A stretch of DNA of 64,000 bases, taken from Verrucomicrobiota bacterium (lineage in GTDB: Bacteria > Verrucomicrobiota > Verrucomicrobiia > Verrucomicrobiales > DEV007). Every line of letters starts with the position of its first letter. Within the stretch, counting starts at the first letter, position 1. Shown in pieces: positions 49,047-57,115 of the stretch. Made by a program: the position numbers and the translations under genes. The notes beneath the pieces were generated by a model that saw only the letters and a list, made by a program, of their open reading frames with translations, was not told the DNA's origin and did not search any database. Location of the stretch: positions 1 through 64,000 of the forward strand of contig JAHDID010000009.1 in NCBI GenBank assembly GCA_020630975.1. Reading direction: 5' to 3'.

Positions 49047-49168
49047 TGGATTGGTCGGTCATTATAGCCATGTCGGCCCACCGATGTCTCGCAAAAAATA
49101 ATTCTGGAAAGATTGAATGAAAAGCCAGCTGCGGAGTCTATCCCTTAGCAACAACAACAAGTGGGGAC

Positions 49169-49198
49169 GCCTGCTGCTCGACACATCGTAAAGCAGGC
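49169..49198 (+). other. Hairpin in the leader region of lgt
   Basis: GCCTGCT (49169-49175) pairs exactly with AGCAGGC (49192-49198) across a 16-base loop. Together with the next hairpin it forms a structured stretch 100 bp before lgt. Possible leader RNA or small RNA; no known riboswitch class recognised. Confidence 0.35.
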
Positions 49199-49211
49199 AG
49201 TTATCCAAAGA

Positions 49212-49244
49212 GGCTCGTCTCGCCGCTCGCGGGACGGGCCTTTT
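49212..49244 (+). terminator. Terminator-like hairpin upstream of lgt
   Basis: GGCTCGTC pairs with GACGGGCC (one G-U) and is followed by TTTT. It lies within the divergent gap before lgt, so it can only end a short transcript started in the gap, as an attenuator or sRNA terminator would. Confidence 0.45.
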
Positions 49245-49293
49245 GCTGCTTGCGGGGCCGCGCCGCAGACGCGAAGAGTGCTCCCTCAGACTC

Positions 49294-50280
49294 ATGACAG
49301 ATCAGCTGCTCGCCACCTACATCCACGATCTTGGCCCATTCCTGTGGCAGATCAAAGGCAACTTCGGCATCCGCTGGTATGGCTTCATGTATGTGGTGGG
49401 CTTTCTGGCGGCCTATCTACTGCTGCGCTGGTTTGTGAAGCTACGCGCCTGCGAGCTACGCGATAGCCAGGTGGGAGATTTCATCACACTCGTCGCCCTC
49501 CTCGGCGTCATGCTCGGCGGTCGTCTCGGCTACATGCTCCTCTACAGGTGGGATGAGCTGCTGCGCGATCCAATCAGCATTTTTAAAGTGCTCAATGGCG
49601 GCATGGCCAGTCATGGGGCGATCCTAGGCATCACTGCCGTGGTATTTTTCTACGCGCGGTGGAAAAAGATCTCCTGGCTCGGCCTCGGAGACAATATCGT
49701 GATCACCGGTCCTCTCGGTGTGTTCTTTGGCCGTTGGGGAAATTTCATCAACGGCGAGCTCTACGGCCGCAAGACCGACCACGCCTGGGGCATGAAGTTT
49801 CCCAGCGAGATCCATGACCTGCCGTATAGCCAGGTGCACCTCTTTCTCGAGCGAGCCGAGGCCATCGTGCCAGGCATCCTCGCTCAAGCCCAGCAGCTCT
49901 CTCAGTGGGGTGCATGCGAGCTGGTCATCGCCACCTCTAGGACCAATCCGGAGTTCAAACAACTGCTCGGCGACACCCTGCTGAATACCCGCCACCCCAG
50001 CCAGATCTACCAGAGTCTGTGCGAGGGACTACTCGTATTCCTCATCCTACTAGCTATCCGCGTGAAGTGGCGCAATGCCTACCATGGCGTCATCTCCGGC
50101 GTCTTTTTCATCATCTACGCGATCGCCCGCATCGCCGTGGAGAATCTACGCGAACCCGATAGCGCTCTCGTGATGGGCATCACCAAAGGCCAATTCTACT
50201 CCCTATTCTTCTTCGCCATCGGCATCGCCATCCTCAGCTGGGCGCTATACCGCAAGCGGCAGAATGCGATACCGCAGTGA
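49294..50280 (+). CDS. lgt: Prolipoprotein diacylglyceryl transferase
   Basis: A 328-aa inner-membrane enzyme that transfers diacylglycerol from phosphatidylglycerol to the lipobox Cys of prelipoproteins. The family signature GRWGNFINGELYGRKT is complete; GIRWYGFMYVVGF begins the core, NGGMASHGAILG carries the conserved HG motif, and HPSQIYQSLCEG and RIAVENLREPD follow. At least six membrane segments. The start at 49294 (MTDQLLATYI) is preferred; a TTG 51 bases upstream would add a basic extension. It ends 20 bp before the convergent coiled-coil gene. Function fits the Lol-like permease gene nearby, which sorts mature lipoproteins. Confidence 0.9.
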   Translation: MTDQLLATYIHDLGPFLWQIKGNFGIRWYGFMYVVGFLAAYLLLRWFVKLRACELRDSQVGDFITLVALLGVMLGGRLGYMLLYRWDELLRDPISIFKVLNGGMASHGAILGITAVVFFYARWKKISWLGLGDNIVITGPLGVFFGRWGNFINGELYGRKTDHAWGMKFPSEIHDLPYSQVHLFLERAEAIVPGILAQAQQLSQWGACELVIATSRTNPEFKQLLGDTLLNTRHPSQIYQSLCEGLLVFLILLAIRVKWRNAYHGVISGVFFIIYAIARIAVENLREPDSALVMGITKGQFYSLFFFAIGIAILSWALYRKRQNAIPQ

Positions 50281-50300
50281 GTGTGTAGTGAGGGACAGAG

Positions 50301-51785
50301 TTACGAAACATCCATATCCGAAAAGCTATCTCCGGCTTCATCGGCAAAAGCGGTCGCCACTTCATCGGCCGTGCTAGCATCGTCTATGCCGGCCTCGGTA
50401 GCATCTCCCTCCCAGCCCAGAGACTCCATACCTTCTAGATCTAGATCTTCAGGATCTACCTCGGCTTCGATCTCCATCGGCAGCGGCTCGGCCTGAGGCG
50501 GCTCTATACTCTGTAACTGCTGATCGAGTCGCTCTTTTGGCGGACCATCCTGCTCATATACCTGTCGATGCTCATCTAGCTCGGGTATGACCTGCCTGGT
50601 AAAACCCTCGTAAGGCATCCGGTGCTCGGCTCGGTGGTTAAAGGCATCCACAGCGAGGAATGGATCGCCATGATCCGAAGCATACTCCAACATACCGCCA
50701 TACATGTGGTAGTCATCATAGTCACAAAAACACTCCCGCGACTGACGCACCCATCTAGCCCGTTTCGACGCCCCTTGTCGTTTCATCTCGGGGACATCGA
50801 CTAACCATTTTGATTTATTACCCACGGACCCTTTGGGATAGCGCTGCCATTTCATTTGAGTACTCGAGATACTCCTCACCCTATTTTCCCGATCCTGAAT
50901 TTCTTTACTCAAGTAAGTTAGTAAATTTTCTAGGTACGCCTTTTTCTTAGTCAATGCATGGCATCGGCCAAACTCAGTCCGCAGATGCCGGGGCACTACC
51001 CTCGTGAGCGAATCCATATCCACTCGATTGAAATAGGCCCACATAGCATGGGCCACCGCCTCGGCTCGTATCGTTGGAAAATTTTTGATCTGTTCGCAGA
51101 TTGTATCGTACTCAGATACCAATTCCTTCAATTGATGTAACGCCAATTTCTGTTTTGCGATTTCATGTGATACTTGTTGCTTGAAATCTGTAAGCTGTTC
51201 GAACTCTGCTACGATATCTTTTAAATCTCGATTCGGGAAGACAGCCTCCACTGTCTCGATGGTTTTGCGCCGTCTCCTAGCTTTTCCAGAGATCTTATCG
51301 AACAATCCTCTAACACCACCAGGAGCCGCATTTAAGTGCCATTGGGCCTCAATCAAAGATAGGAACTCTGAAAAACTATAGGACTGCAATTGCTGATCAA
51401 ACCCTTGTTTTTGCGACTGCAAATCAGCCAGCAGGCTTGGATAGCGCTGCCCTAGTAGGGTATCTCTTTTCTGAAACGATTCATCCGCCTCGATCGCTGG
51501 CACTCTGTCTAACCGGTCCTTGTGATCTGCCTCGACCGAACGAACCACTTCTGCCACGCCGATTTCTGGCACTAAGCGATTAAGGCTTGCTAAGCTAGCA
51601 GACTCTCCTTTATCGACCCATCTACTAGCCAGATACTGATATGCCTCCCGTCGCTCGGCTACCACTTGATTTAGCGCACTAGTCGTTTGGCCAACCTCTG
51701 ATTCTAGCTCCAGTATCTGCCCTCGATACGACTCTATCGCCGCGCTGGCAGCCTTTACGGCTTTACTTTTCGACCACTTTCTCAT
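50301..51785 (-). CDS. Hypothetical coiled-coil protein linked to glycosyltransferase
   Basis: A 494-aa hydrophilic protein with no signal peptide. The N-terminal ~60 residues are a coiled coil (YRGQILELESEVGQTTSALN), with another helical stretch near residues 195-250 (FKQQVSHEIAKQKLALHQLK). A central region has basic motifs (KARRRRKT) and a Cys/Tyr-rich patch (RECFCDYDDYHMYGG). The C-terminal ~80 residues are very acidic. I do not recognise the family. It overlaps the end of the upstream glycosyltransferase gene by 23 bp, so they are co-transcribed and probably cooperate. Confidence 0.65.
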   Translation of the reverse strand: MRKWSKSKAVKAASAAIESYRGQILELESEVGQTTSALNQVVAERREAYQYLASRWVDKGESASLASLNRLVPEIGVAEVVRSVEADHKDRLDRVPAIEADESFQKRDTLLGQRYPSLLADLQSQKQGFDQQLQSYSFSEFLSLIEAQWHLNAAPGGVRGLFDKISGKARRRRKTIETVEAVFPNRDLKDIVAEFEQLTDFKQQVSHEIAKQKLALHQLKELVSEYDTICEQIKNFPTIRAEAVAHAMWAYFNRVDMDSLTRVVPRHLRTEFGRCHALTKKKAYLENLLTYLSKEIQDRENRVRSISSTQMKWQRYPKGSVGNKSKWLVDVPEMKRQGASKRARWVRQSRECFCDYDDYHMYGGMLEYASDHGDPFLAVDAFNHRAEHRMPYEGFTRQVIPELDEHRQVYEQDGPPKERLDQQLQSIEPPQAEPLPMEIEAEVDPEDLDLEGMESLGWEGDATEAGIDDASTADEVATAFADEAGDSFSDMDVS

Positions 51786-53289
51786 GTGTGTTTTCTATTA
51801 AGGTAGCTAGATCTACATCGGGATCGCTCGTCGCATCGACCATCTCAGATAATTCACCTCCTGCTATTACAAATTCCGATAGCTTTTCGACCAATAACCT
51901 CGACTTTTGTCGATCCCTGCCCCTGCGAGCAATTCTCTGCTCCATCAATTCAAAGCCTCTAAGGTCTTGCGACTTAAGTTTCGCATCAGCCAATCCCTCA
52001 CCAAAATCCATTTCCCGATCAAACCATACTGGTAATCTACTCTTAAACCCTGCGTCTCTTATCTCAAACAGAGCATCACGAATCGTTGGATAAGCAGCAT
52101 ATTGCTTGGAGTATCGCAGCCACTCTTTAAAACCTAGGTGACGCCCTTTTGAGAGAGCCACCTCTGCGGCTTCGAGCTGCACCTTCAGCTCTATCGCTTC
52201 GCTAGTAGATCCGGAAAACGCGGTTTGGACTATTTCAGACGCCGCTCTAGTGGCCCCAGCCGACACCGGGCGGTTCGCTAAATTAGGGAATGAACTCTTT
52301 CTGCCTTTATCGAGTATCGTCTGGCACTGCGCCACGACACTCGCGTGGTCTAACCGACCATGCCACCCAGCAGCCTCACCGATACGGATCCGACCATCTT
52401 GATCGTCCAACCCTCTTTCTTGAGCAAAAAATAGACTAGGCACCCCAGCATTTAGCAACTCCTCATAGGTATTGTAACCTGCAGCACTGATCGCTAGGTC
52501 AATACCGGAAAAGTATCTCCATATCCGCGACTCGCGAACCGAGATAACCCTAGGATTCGAGTAGAATGCATCATCCTGACAAAGCGGCCCATAGGCAGCG
52601 AGCACCTTCACATGAGGGATCTCCAGCAGACGATCGATCAAATCCCGAGTGACTTGGGCAGCGGTCTGATCTCCACCACCTCCCGCAGCTACAAACATCA
52701 GTTTCTCGCCTCCATTCAGACCAAAGTGCGAGCGCACCCAGTCGGCGTTTAGTGCCTGATCACCATCGAAACAGGTTGCCTTACCGACAAACAACGGCTC
52801 AACATCCTCTGGAAAGTGGTACCTACCCTGCTCAGCCTCATCATCCGGCACAATGATCCGGTCATACAATTTCAAATGAGCCTGATGAACAGCTGACCGA
52901 GCCTGTTCGAGTAGTTTGTGCCGTTCAATCAATACCGTCGACTTGGCGTAGTCCTTGAGAAAATGAAACTCGGAAAAAGCACCCTGAGCCTGAGTATCGA
53001 CAATCAAAGCGTCTGGGCGCATCCACGCTAGCATATTCGATATCATTATTTTAGCCCCAGATGCATAGCGTTTTGCAGCTCCCTTTTCACTCTGAAACAC
53101 CGACTTACTCGGGAATTTGTACACCGGGAAATCAGTCACTATCCAATCCGCATCACTAGTGGTCAGAAACTGAATATCCACTTTCTCACCCACCAAATCA
53201 CAAAGCAATTTCGCCTGCCTAGCAATTGCTTCGCAGCGACTCAAGTGCCCCAGTCCGATACCATTGATTGCGTAGAAAACTAGTTTCAT
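51763..53289 (-). CDS. GT-B glycosyltransferase (MurG/GT28-like)
   Basis: A 508-aa protein. The N-terminus YAINGIGLGHLSRC is the glycine-rich acceptor-side motif of the MurG/GT28 superfamily. The donor-side motif appears as AISAAGYNTYEELLNAGVPS followed by FFAQERGLDDQ, and AGGGGDQTA sits between the domains. COG4671-like glycosyltransferases share this layout. A helical tail of about 140 residues follows the catalytic region. Sugar and acceptor are unknown. It overlaps the downstream coiled-coil gene by 23 bp. Moderately A/T-rich relative to the flanking lgt gene. Confidence 0.8.
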   Translation of the reverse strand: MKLVFYAINGIGLGHLSRCEAIARQAKLLCDLVGEKVDIQFLTTSDADWIVTDFPVYKFPSKSVFQSEKGAAKRYASGAKIMISNMLAWMRPDALIVDTQAQGAFSEFHFLKDYAKSTVLIERHKLLEQARSAVHQAHLKLYDRIIVPDDEAEQGRYHFPEDVEPLFVGKATCFDGDQALNADWVRSHFGLNGGEKLMFVAAGGGGDQTAAQVTRDLIDRLLEIPHVKVLAAYGPLCQDDAFYSNPRVISVRESRIWRYFSGIDLAISAAGYNTYEELLNAGVPSLFFAQERGLDDQDGRIRIGEAAGWHGRLDHASVVAQCQTILDKGRKSSFPNLANRPVSAGATRAASEIVQTAFSGSTSEAIELKVQLEAAEVALSKGRHLGFKEWLRYSKQYAAYPTIRDALFEIRDAGFKSRLPVWFDREMDFGEGLADAKLKSQDLRGFELMEQRIARRGRDRQKSRLLVEKLSEFVIAGGELSEMVDATSDPDVDLATLIENTHEKVVEK

Positions 53290-53351
53290 CCGAGGGTTTA
53301 ATCGCTGATATTTTCAAGTTTAGCGATTATAAAATGACTCAAGATTAGGAT

Positions 53352-53816
53352 ATGAAAGAAATTTTAGACCGTTGGGGGCTCACCAGTGATAAGCCTGTTC
53401 ACAAGAGCTGGGAAGAATGGCTCGATACTTATTGCTATAAATGGCCTGGGCAAGAGAAGTTCCTGCAAACGCCTATTCCTCGCGGGCCGCTGCAGAATGA
53501 AACCACGAGTTTTGGAGGGTTATTTGGCAACACTACCCGAGCAACTGATCCTGATGACGGGTTGGACCTCGACATCGTGCTAGGAGGATTCATACCGATC
53601 GGCGGTGCAAACAATGGCGATATGCTAGTGATCGACACGCGGTCCGAAATTGATTTTGAAGTCGGATTTATTTCCCATGAATTGGCATGGAGCGAAGACC
53701 GGCCTCAGATTCGAGACTGCTATCGCTCTACCGGACTAGATCTGGAAACTTTTCTCGATCGATTATTTAACGACGGCTCTACGCCGAGAGATTTTTACGA
53801 CTGCCCAGAAGGCTGA
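53352..53816 (+). CDS. SMI1/KNR4 (SUKH)-like small protein
   Basis: A 154-aa acidic, signal-less protein. The C-terminal half, FIPIGGANNGDMLVIDTRS then VGFISHELAWS, has the pattern of SUKH-superfamily domains (PIG..GGD.L.iD...vyfi.HE). In bacteria these are often immunity proteins to polymorphic toxins, many of them nucleases; no toxin gene adjoins it here. The start at 53352 has AGGA one base before ATG, which is too close to be a good ribosome-binding site, so the true start is uncertain. Confidence 0.6.
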   Translation: MKEILDRWGLTSDKPVHKSWEEWLDTYCYKWPGQEKFLQTPIPRGPLQNETTSFGGLFGNTTRATDPDDGLDLDIVLGGFIPIGGANNGDMLVIDTRSEIDFEVGFISHELAWSEDRPQIRDCYRSTGLDLETFLDRLFNDGSTPRDFYDCPEG

Positions 53817-54012
53817 GATTTCACGCATCACAGCGTCAATTCACTCAGTCATTTGCTTGGGTGATGAGCGAGAAAGTTTTCCAGCTGAGCTCTCTTCTTT
53901 ATGATGAAACCTCAGCCTGCCGGGTAGCTGAAGGCAGCCCCTCCTTGACTGACCCTCTGCTTACTTGATTGGTATAGTTTACCTTGGCAGCCACTCGATC
54001 CATTGGCACAAA

Positions 54013-54040
54013 AAAAAGCGGGACTGTTGTCCCGCTTTTT
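54013..54040. terminator. Bidirectional rho-independent terminator
   Basis: AAAAAGCGGGAC (54013-54024), loop TGTT, GTCCCGCTTTTT (54029-54040): a perfect 12-bp stem with A- and T-runs on each flank. It serves both the SUKH-like gene (plus) and the Gfo/Idh/MocA gene (minus). Confidence 0.85.
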
Positions 54041-54075
54041 CACTATTAGAATCTAAGCTGAGAGTCAGGTATAGC

Positions 54076-55563
54076 CTATGCCTTCTCCAATTTGAAGTCC
54101 CAACCTTCGCGGTACTCTTTGGTGATCAGGCGATTGGCTTCTTCGTTATTCGTGAAGCGCAGGTTTGGACCATCCCAGGCTAGGGATTGACCAGGGTAGT
54201 GGAGGCACACATTACCTAGACTGATGGTCTCGGTGAAAGGGCCGGCGTACTTGAAATTTGAGCCGGGGTAGTCGTATGGCTTATTGCCGATCGCTGCCTC
54301 GCGCCACTCGGTGTGGTGACCGATGGATGACTCATAGACTCGCTTGGGTCGGTGATCGCCAGTTGCCTCTTTTAGCGCCATAGCTACCTCGCGGTGAGCT
54401 TCGTTTGGAATGATGCGGCTGGAGTCTCCGTAGTCGCCAGATACCAGCAGCTTGTGCTTGGTGCCGACGTAGATATTACCAGATGTCCGGAGCTCAGCGC
54501 CCTCGGCTAGCTCCTCTAGGCGTGGGTGACGGCGCTTATTGCCATCCTTATCCGTGTAGGAGTTGTCGGTGCCATCATACCAGTAGACCTCGAAGCCAGG
54601 GCGATCGCCTTTCGGGCCAAAGGTCCATTTGATGGTCGAGCCATTCGGGAATGCATCGTCGGTCAGGCCATCGACATTGATCGCCTCGACGTGGGTCGGA
54701 TAGCCCGGATCGAGCGACATGAAGATCGAATCCATGGTGTGACAGGCCATATCGGCCAGCGCGCCGCCACCAAAGTCGAGCACACCGCGCCAGTTGAATG
54801 GATGGTATGGGCCGCCACGCTTGTTAGTCGGCTCAGCTGCGAAATCTCGCTGTGGTGCAGGTCCCAGCCAGCTATCCCAGTCGAGGCCAGCAGGAGGCGT
54901 AGTGCCATCTGGCTTGGGCATACCCTGCGGCCACACAGGACGATTGGTAAAACAGTGGATCTCGGTGATATCGCCGAGGTGACCGCCCTGCACGTAGGCA
55001 GCGATGGCGCGATTGCCCTCGTTGGCGTGGCCCTGATTACCCATCTGGGTAGCGAGCTGGTACTTGTCGGTAGCCTCGGCTAGCTGACGCGACTCCCACA
55101 CGGTGTGAGTCAGCGGCTTTTGAGTGAAAACATGCTTACCGTGGTTCATCGCCAGGACGGTGGCAGGGTAGTGCGAATGATCTGGGGTGCCGATCATCAC
55201 CGCATCGAAGTTGTCGGCCTCTTTTTCGAACATCTCGCGGTAGTCCTGATAGCCTTTGGCACTCTTCCAGTGTTTGGCCAGATCACCCTTACCCTCTTCC
55301 TCGAGCTTCTTGATGGTGTTGGGTATATTTTCCCAGCGACCAGTATCGACATCGCAGTAAGCACCGCAGATATCGCCGTGAGCTGCCACATCGGTGATGT
55401 GGCGCTTGTTGATACCGCCAACGCCGATGAAGGCGACACGGAGTTTATCGCCCTTAGCAGCGGCACTGAGGATAGCTGGCGCTCCTAGGACTGCCGCACC
55501 TGCTGCGGCTCCAGAGGTGGTCAGGAAAGAACGGCGAGATTGAGATGATTGTTTTGAATTCAT
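54076..55563 (-). CDS. Tat-exported Gfo/Idh/MocA family oxidoreductase
   Basis: A 495-aa NAD(P)-dependent oxidoreductase. The N-terminus has SQSRRSFLTTSGAAAGAA, a twin-arginine signal with alanine-rich hydrophobic core ending near ILSAAAKG. The Rossmann segment is LRVAFIGVGGINKRHI, and FDAVMIGTPDHSHYPATVLA and VFTQKPLTHTVWESRQLAE (the conserved KP motif) are typical. The C-terminal half is the usual beta-sheet substrate domain. Members oxidise or epimerise sugars and inositols; secretion with bound cofactor via Tat is common in Verrucomicrobia. It is head-to-head with a homologous gene, 139 bp between starts. Confidence 0.9.
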   Translation of the reverse strand: MNSKQSSQSRRSFLTTSGAAAGAAVLGAPAILSAAAKGDKLRVAFIGVGGINKRHITDVAAHGDICGAYCDVDTGRWENIPNTIKKLEEEGKGDLAKHWKSAKGYQDYREMFEKEADNFDAVMIGTPDHSHYPATVLAMNHGKHVFTQKPLTHTVWESRQLAEATDKYQLATQMGNQGHANEGNRAIAAYVQGGHLGDITEIHCFTNRPVWPQGMPKPDGTTPPAGLDWDSWLGPAPQRDFAAEPTNKRGGPYHPFNWRGVLDFGGGALADMACHTMDSIFMSLDPGYPTHVEAINVDGLTDDAFPNGSTIKWTFGPKGDRPGFEVYWYDGTDNSYTDKDGNKRRHPRLEELAEGAELRTSGNIYVGTKHKLLVSGDYGDSSRIIPNEAHREVAMALKEATGDHRPKRVYESSIGHHTEWREAAIGNKPYDYPGSNFKYAGPFTETISLGNVCLHYPGQSLAWDGPNLRFTNNEEANRLITKEYREGWDFKLEKA

Positions 55564-55702
55564 AAGATCAGGTAGGTTTCGTTGATTCTGGTTCAGATTT
55601 CAGCATTTCCTAGACGTTTTGAGAATCTCAAAATTTAGTGATCTAACTCACTCCATCGAGTCCCTTGCCAGCTACTGCTCATCTGGGGCATCATGGCGTT
55701 TT

Positions 55703-57028
55703 ATGAGTGCTTCACGACGAAATTTCATCAAAACAGCCGCAGGTGTCGCCTCGGCACCACTGATCCTACCACACGGCCTATCCGCCGCAGATGCCGAGCT
55801 AAAGCCGCTGCGCATGGGCTTCATCGGTATGGGCAAGCAGAGCGGCGGACTGCTGCGCAACTTTATGAGCCACAAGGCGATCGTCGTATCGGTCTGCGAT
55901 GTCGACAAAACCCGCGTGAATAACGCCAAGGCAGTGGTGGACAAACACAACTCTGAAAAAGGCATCGACGCCGAGTGTGTCGCCACGACTCGCTACGAGG
56001 ATATCATCGCTCGCGACGATATCGATGCGGTCTGCATCGCCACTCCTGACCACTGGCACGCCATCCCGACCGTGGCGGCTCTGCGCGCGGGCAAGGATGT
56101 CTACTGTGAGAAGCCGCTCACTCACAATATCTTTGAAGCGGTCACCGTGATCGATGAGGTGAAGAAGACCGGACGCATCCTACAGACTGGCTCGATGCAG
56201 CGCTCGTCCAAGGAGTTCCGAGTCGCCTGTGAGCTGGTCCGAAATGGAGTGATCGGCGAGGTCGAAGAGGTCGTCTGTAACTTTGGCGATCCAGGTATCC
56301 CCTGCGATCTGCCCGGCGAAGAGATGGAGCCAGATCTGGACTGGGATCGCTGGCTGGGCCCTGCGCCGATGCGCGACTACAATTCCATCCTCAGCCCCAG
56401 AGGCTTGCACAATCATTTCCCACACTGGAGAAAGTATCAGGAATACGGCGGCGGCATGGTCACCGACTGGGGAGCGCACCACCTCGATATCGCTCAGTGG
56501 GGACTCGGCATGGACGGCTCCGGCCCTGTGGAGGTGATCCCACCAGAAGATCCCAAAGCCAAAAAAGGCTGCGTACTGAAGTATGCGAATGGTATAACCA
56601 TTACTCACGGGGACAGTATCGGGGTCGAGTTTAGAGGCTCGAAAGGCAAGGTGCAGGTGACCCGTGGCAAGTTCGCCCTAGAGGTGGATGGAGAAGTGAA
56701 ATACCAGAGCCTGAGCAAAGAAGACCGCTCGGTGACCTCGCAGTACACGCTAGCCGAGCGCGAGTATCTCGCCGATGCCGAGGTGAAGCTCTACGCTAGC
56801 CGCAGCCACATCGGTGATTTCCTACAGTGTGTGGAAAGCCGCGAGAAGCCGATCACCGATGAGATCGTCGGTGCAGGATCAGCGATCTGCTGTCACTTGA
56901 TGAATATCGGCTACTACTACGATCAAAAAGTGAAGTGGGACCCTGCGAAGAATGAATTCGTCGATGGCACAGGTGATCCAGCTTGGCTGACACGCGAGTA
57001 TCGCGGGCCTTACAATTTCCCTGCGTAA
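55703..57028 (+). CDS. Tat-exported Gfo/Idh/MocA family oxidoreductase (second copy)
   Basis: A 441-aa protein from ATG 55703 (MSASRRNFIKTAAGVASAP), with a clean twin-arginine signal; an in-frame start 84 bases upstream would bury the RR motif, so it is not used. LRMGFIGMGKQSGG is the nucleotide-binding loop, DAVCIATPDHWHAIPTVA and VYCEKPLTHNIFEAV carry the KP catalytic pattern, and GGGMVTDWGAHHLDIAQWG is the conserved second-domain metal-like/His motif. It is related to the divergent neighbour at 54076. It is followed by a strong terminator. Substrate not deducible. Confidence 0.9.
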   Translation: MSASRRNFIKTAAGVASAPLILPHGLSAADAELKPLRMGFIGMGKQSGGLLRNFMSHKAIVVSVCDVDKTRVNNAKAVVDKHNSEKGIDAECVATTRYEDIIARDDIDAVCIATPDHWHAIPTVAALRAGKDVYCEKPLTHNIFEAVTVIDEVKKTGRILQTGSMQRSSKEFRVACELVRNGVIGEVEEVVCNFGDPGIPCDLPGEEMEPDLDWDRWLGPAPMRDYNSILSPRGLHNHFPHWRKYQEYGGGMVTDWGAHHLDIAQWGLGMDGSGPVEVIPPEDPKAKKGCVLKYANGITITHGDSIGVEFRGSKGKVQVTRGKFALEVDGEVKYQSLSKEDRSVTSQYTLAEREYLADAEVKLYASRSHIGDFLQCVESREKPITDEIVGAGSAICCHLMNIGYYYDQKVKWDPAKNEFVDGTGDPAWLTREYRGPYNFPA

Positions 57029-57062
57029 TCTATAGGCAGAAATTTTTGGTTATTGTTTTTGG

Positions 57063-57096
57063 AAAAGCTGCATCCGGTGTCGGATGCAGCTTTTTT
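57063..57096. terminator. Rho-independent terminator between convergent genes
   Basis: AAAAGCTGCATCC ... GGATGCAGCTTTTTT: stem GCTGCATCC/GGATGCAGC (57067-57090, 6-base loop GGTGTC) with A4 on the left and T6 on the right. Serves the oxidoreductase gene and, on the minus strand, the giant metallopeptidase gene. Confidence 0.85.
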
Positions 57097-57115
57097 ATGA
57101 TCAATTCTAGCCAGA

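Noticed and set aside
53905-53930. CTCAGCCTGCCGGG shared with the reverse strand near 47748
   Set aside because: Only 14 bases match, in otherwise different contexts; too little to call a repeat without a genome-wide count.
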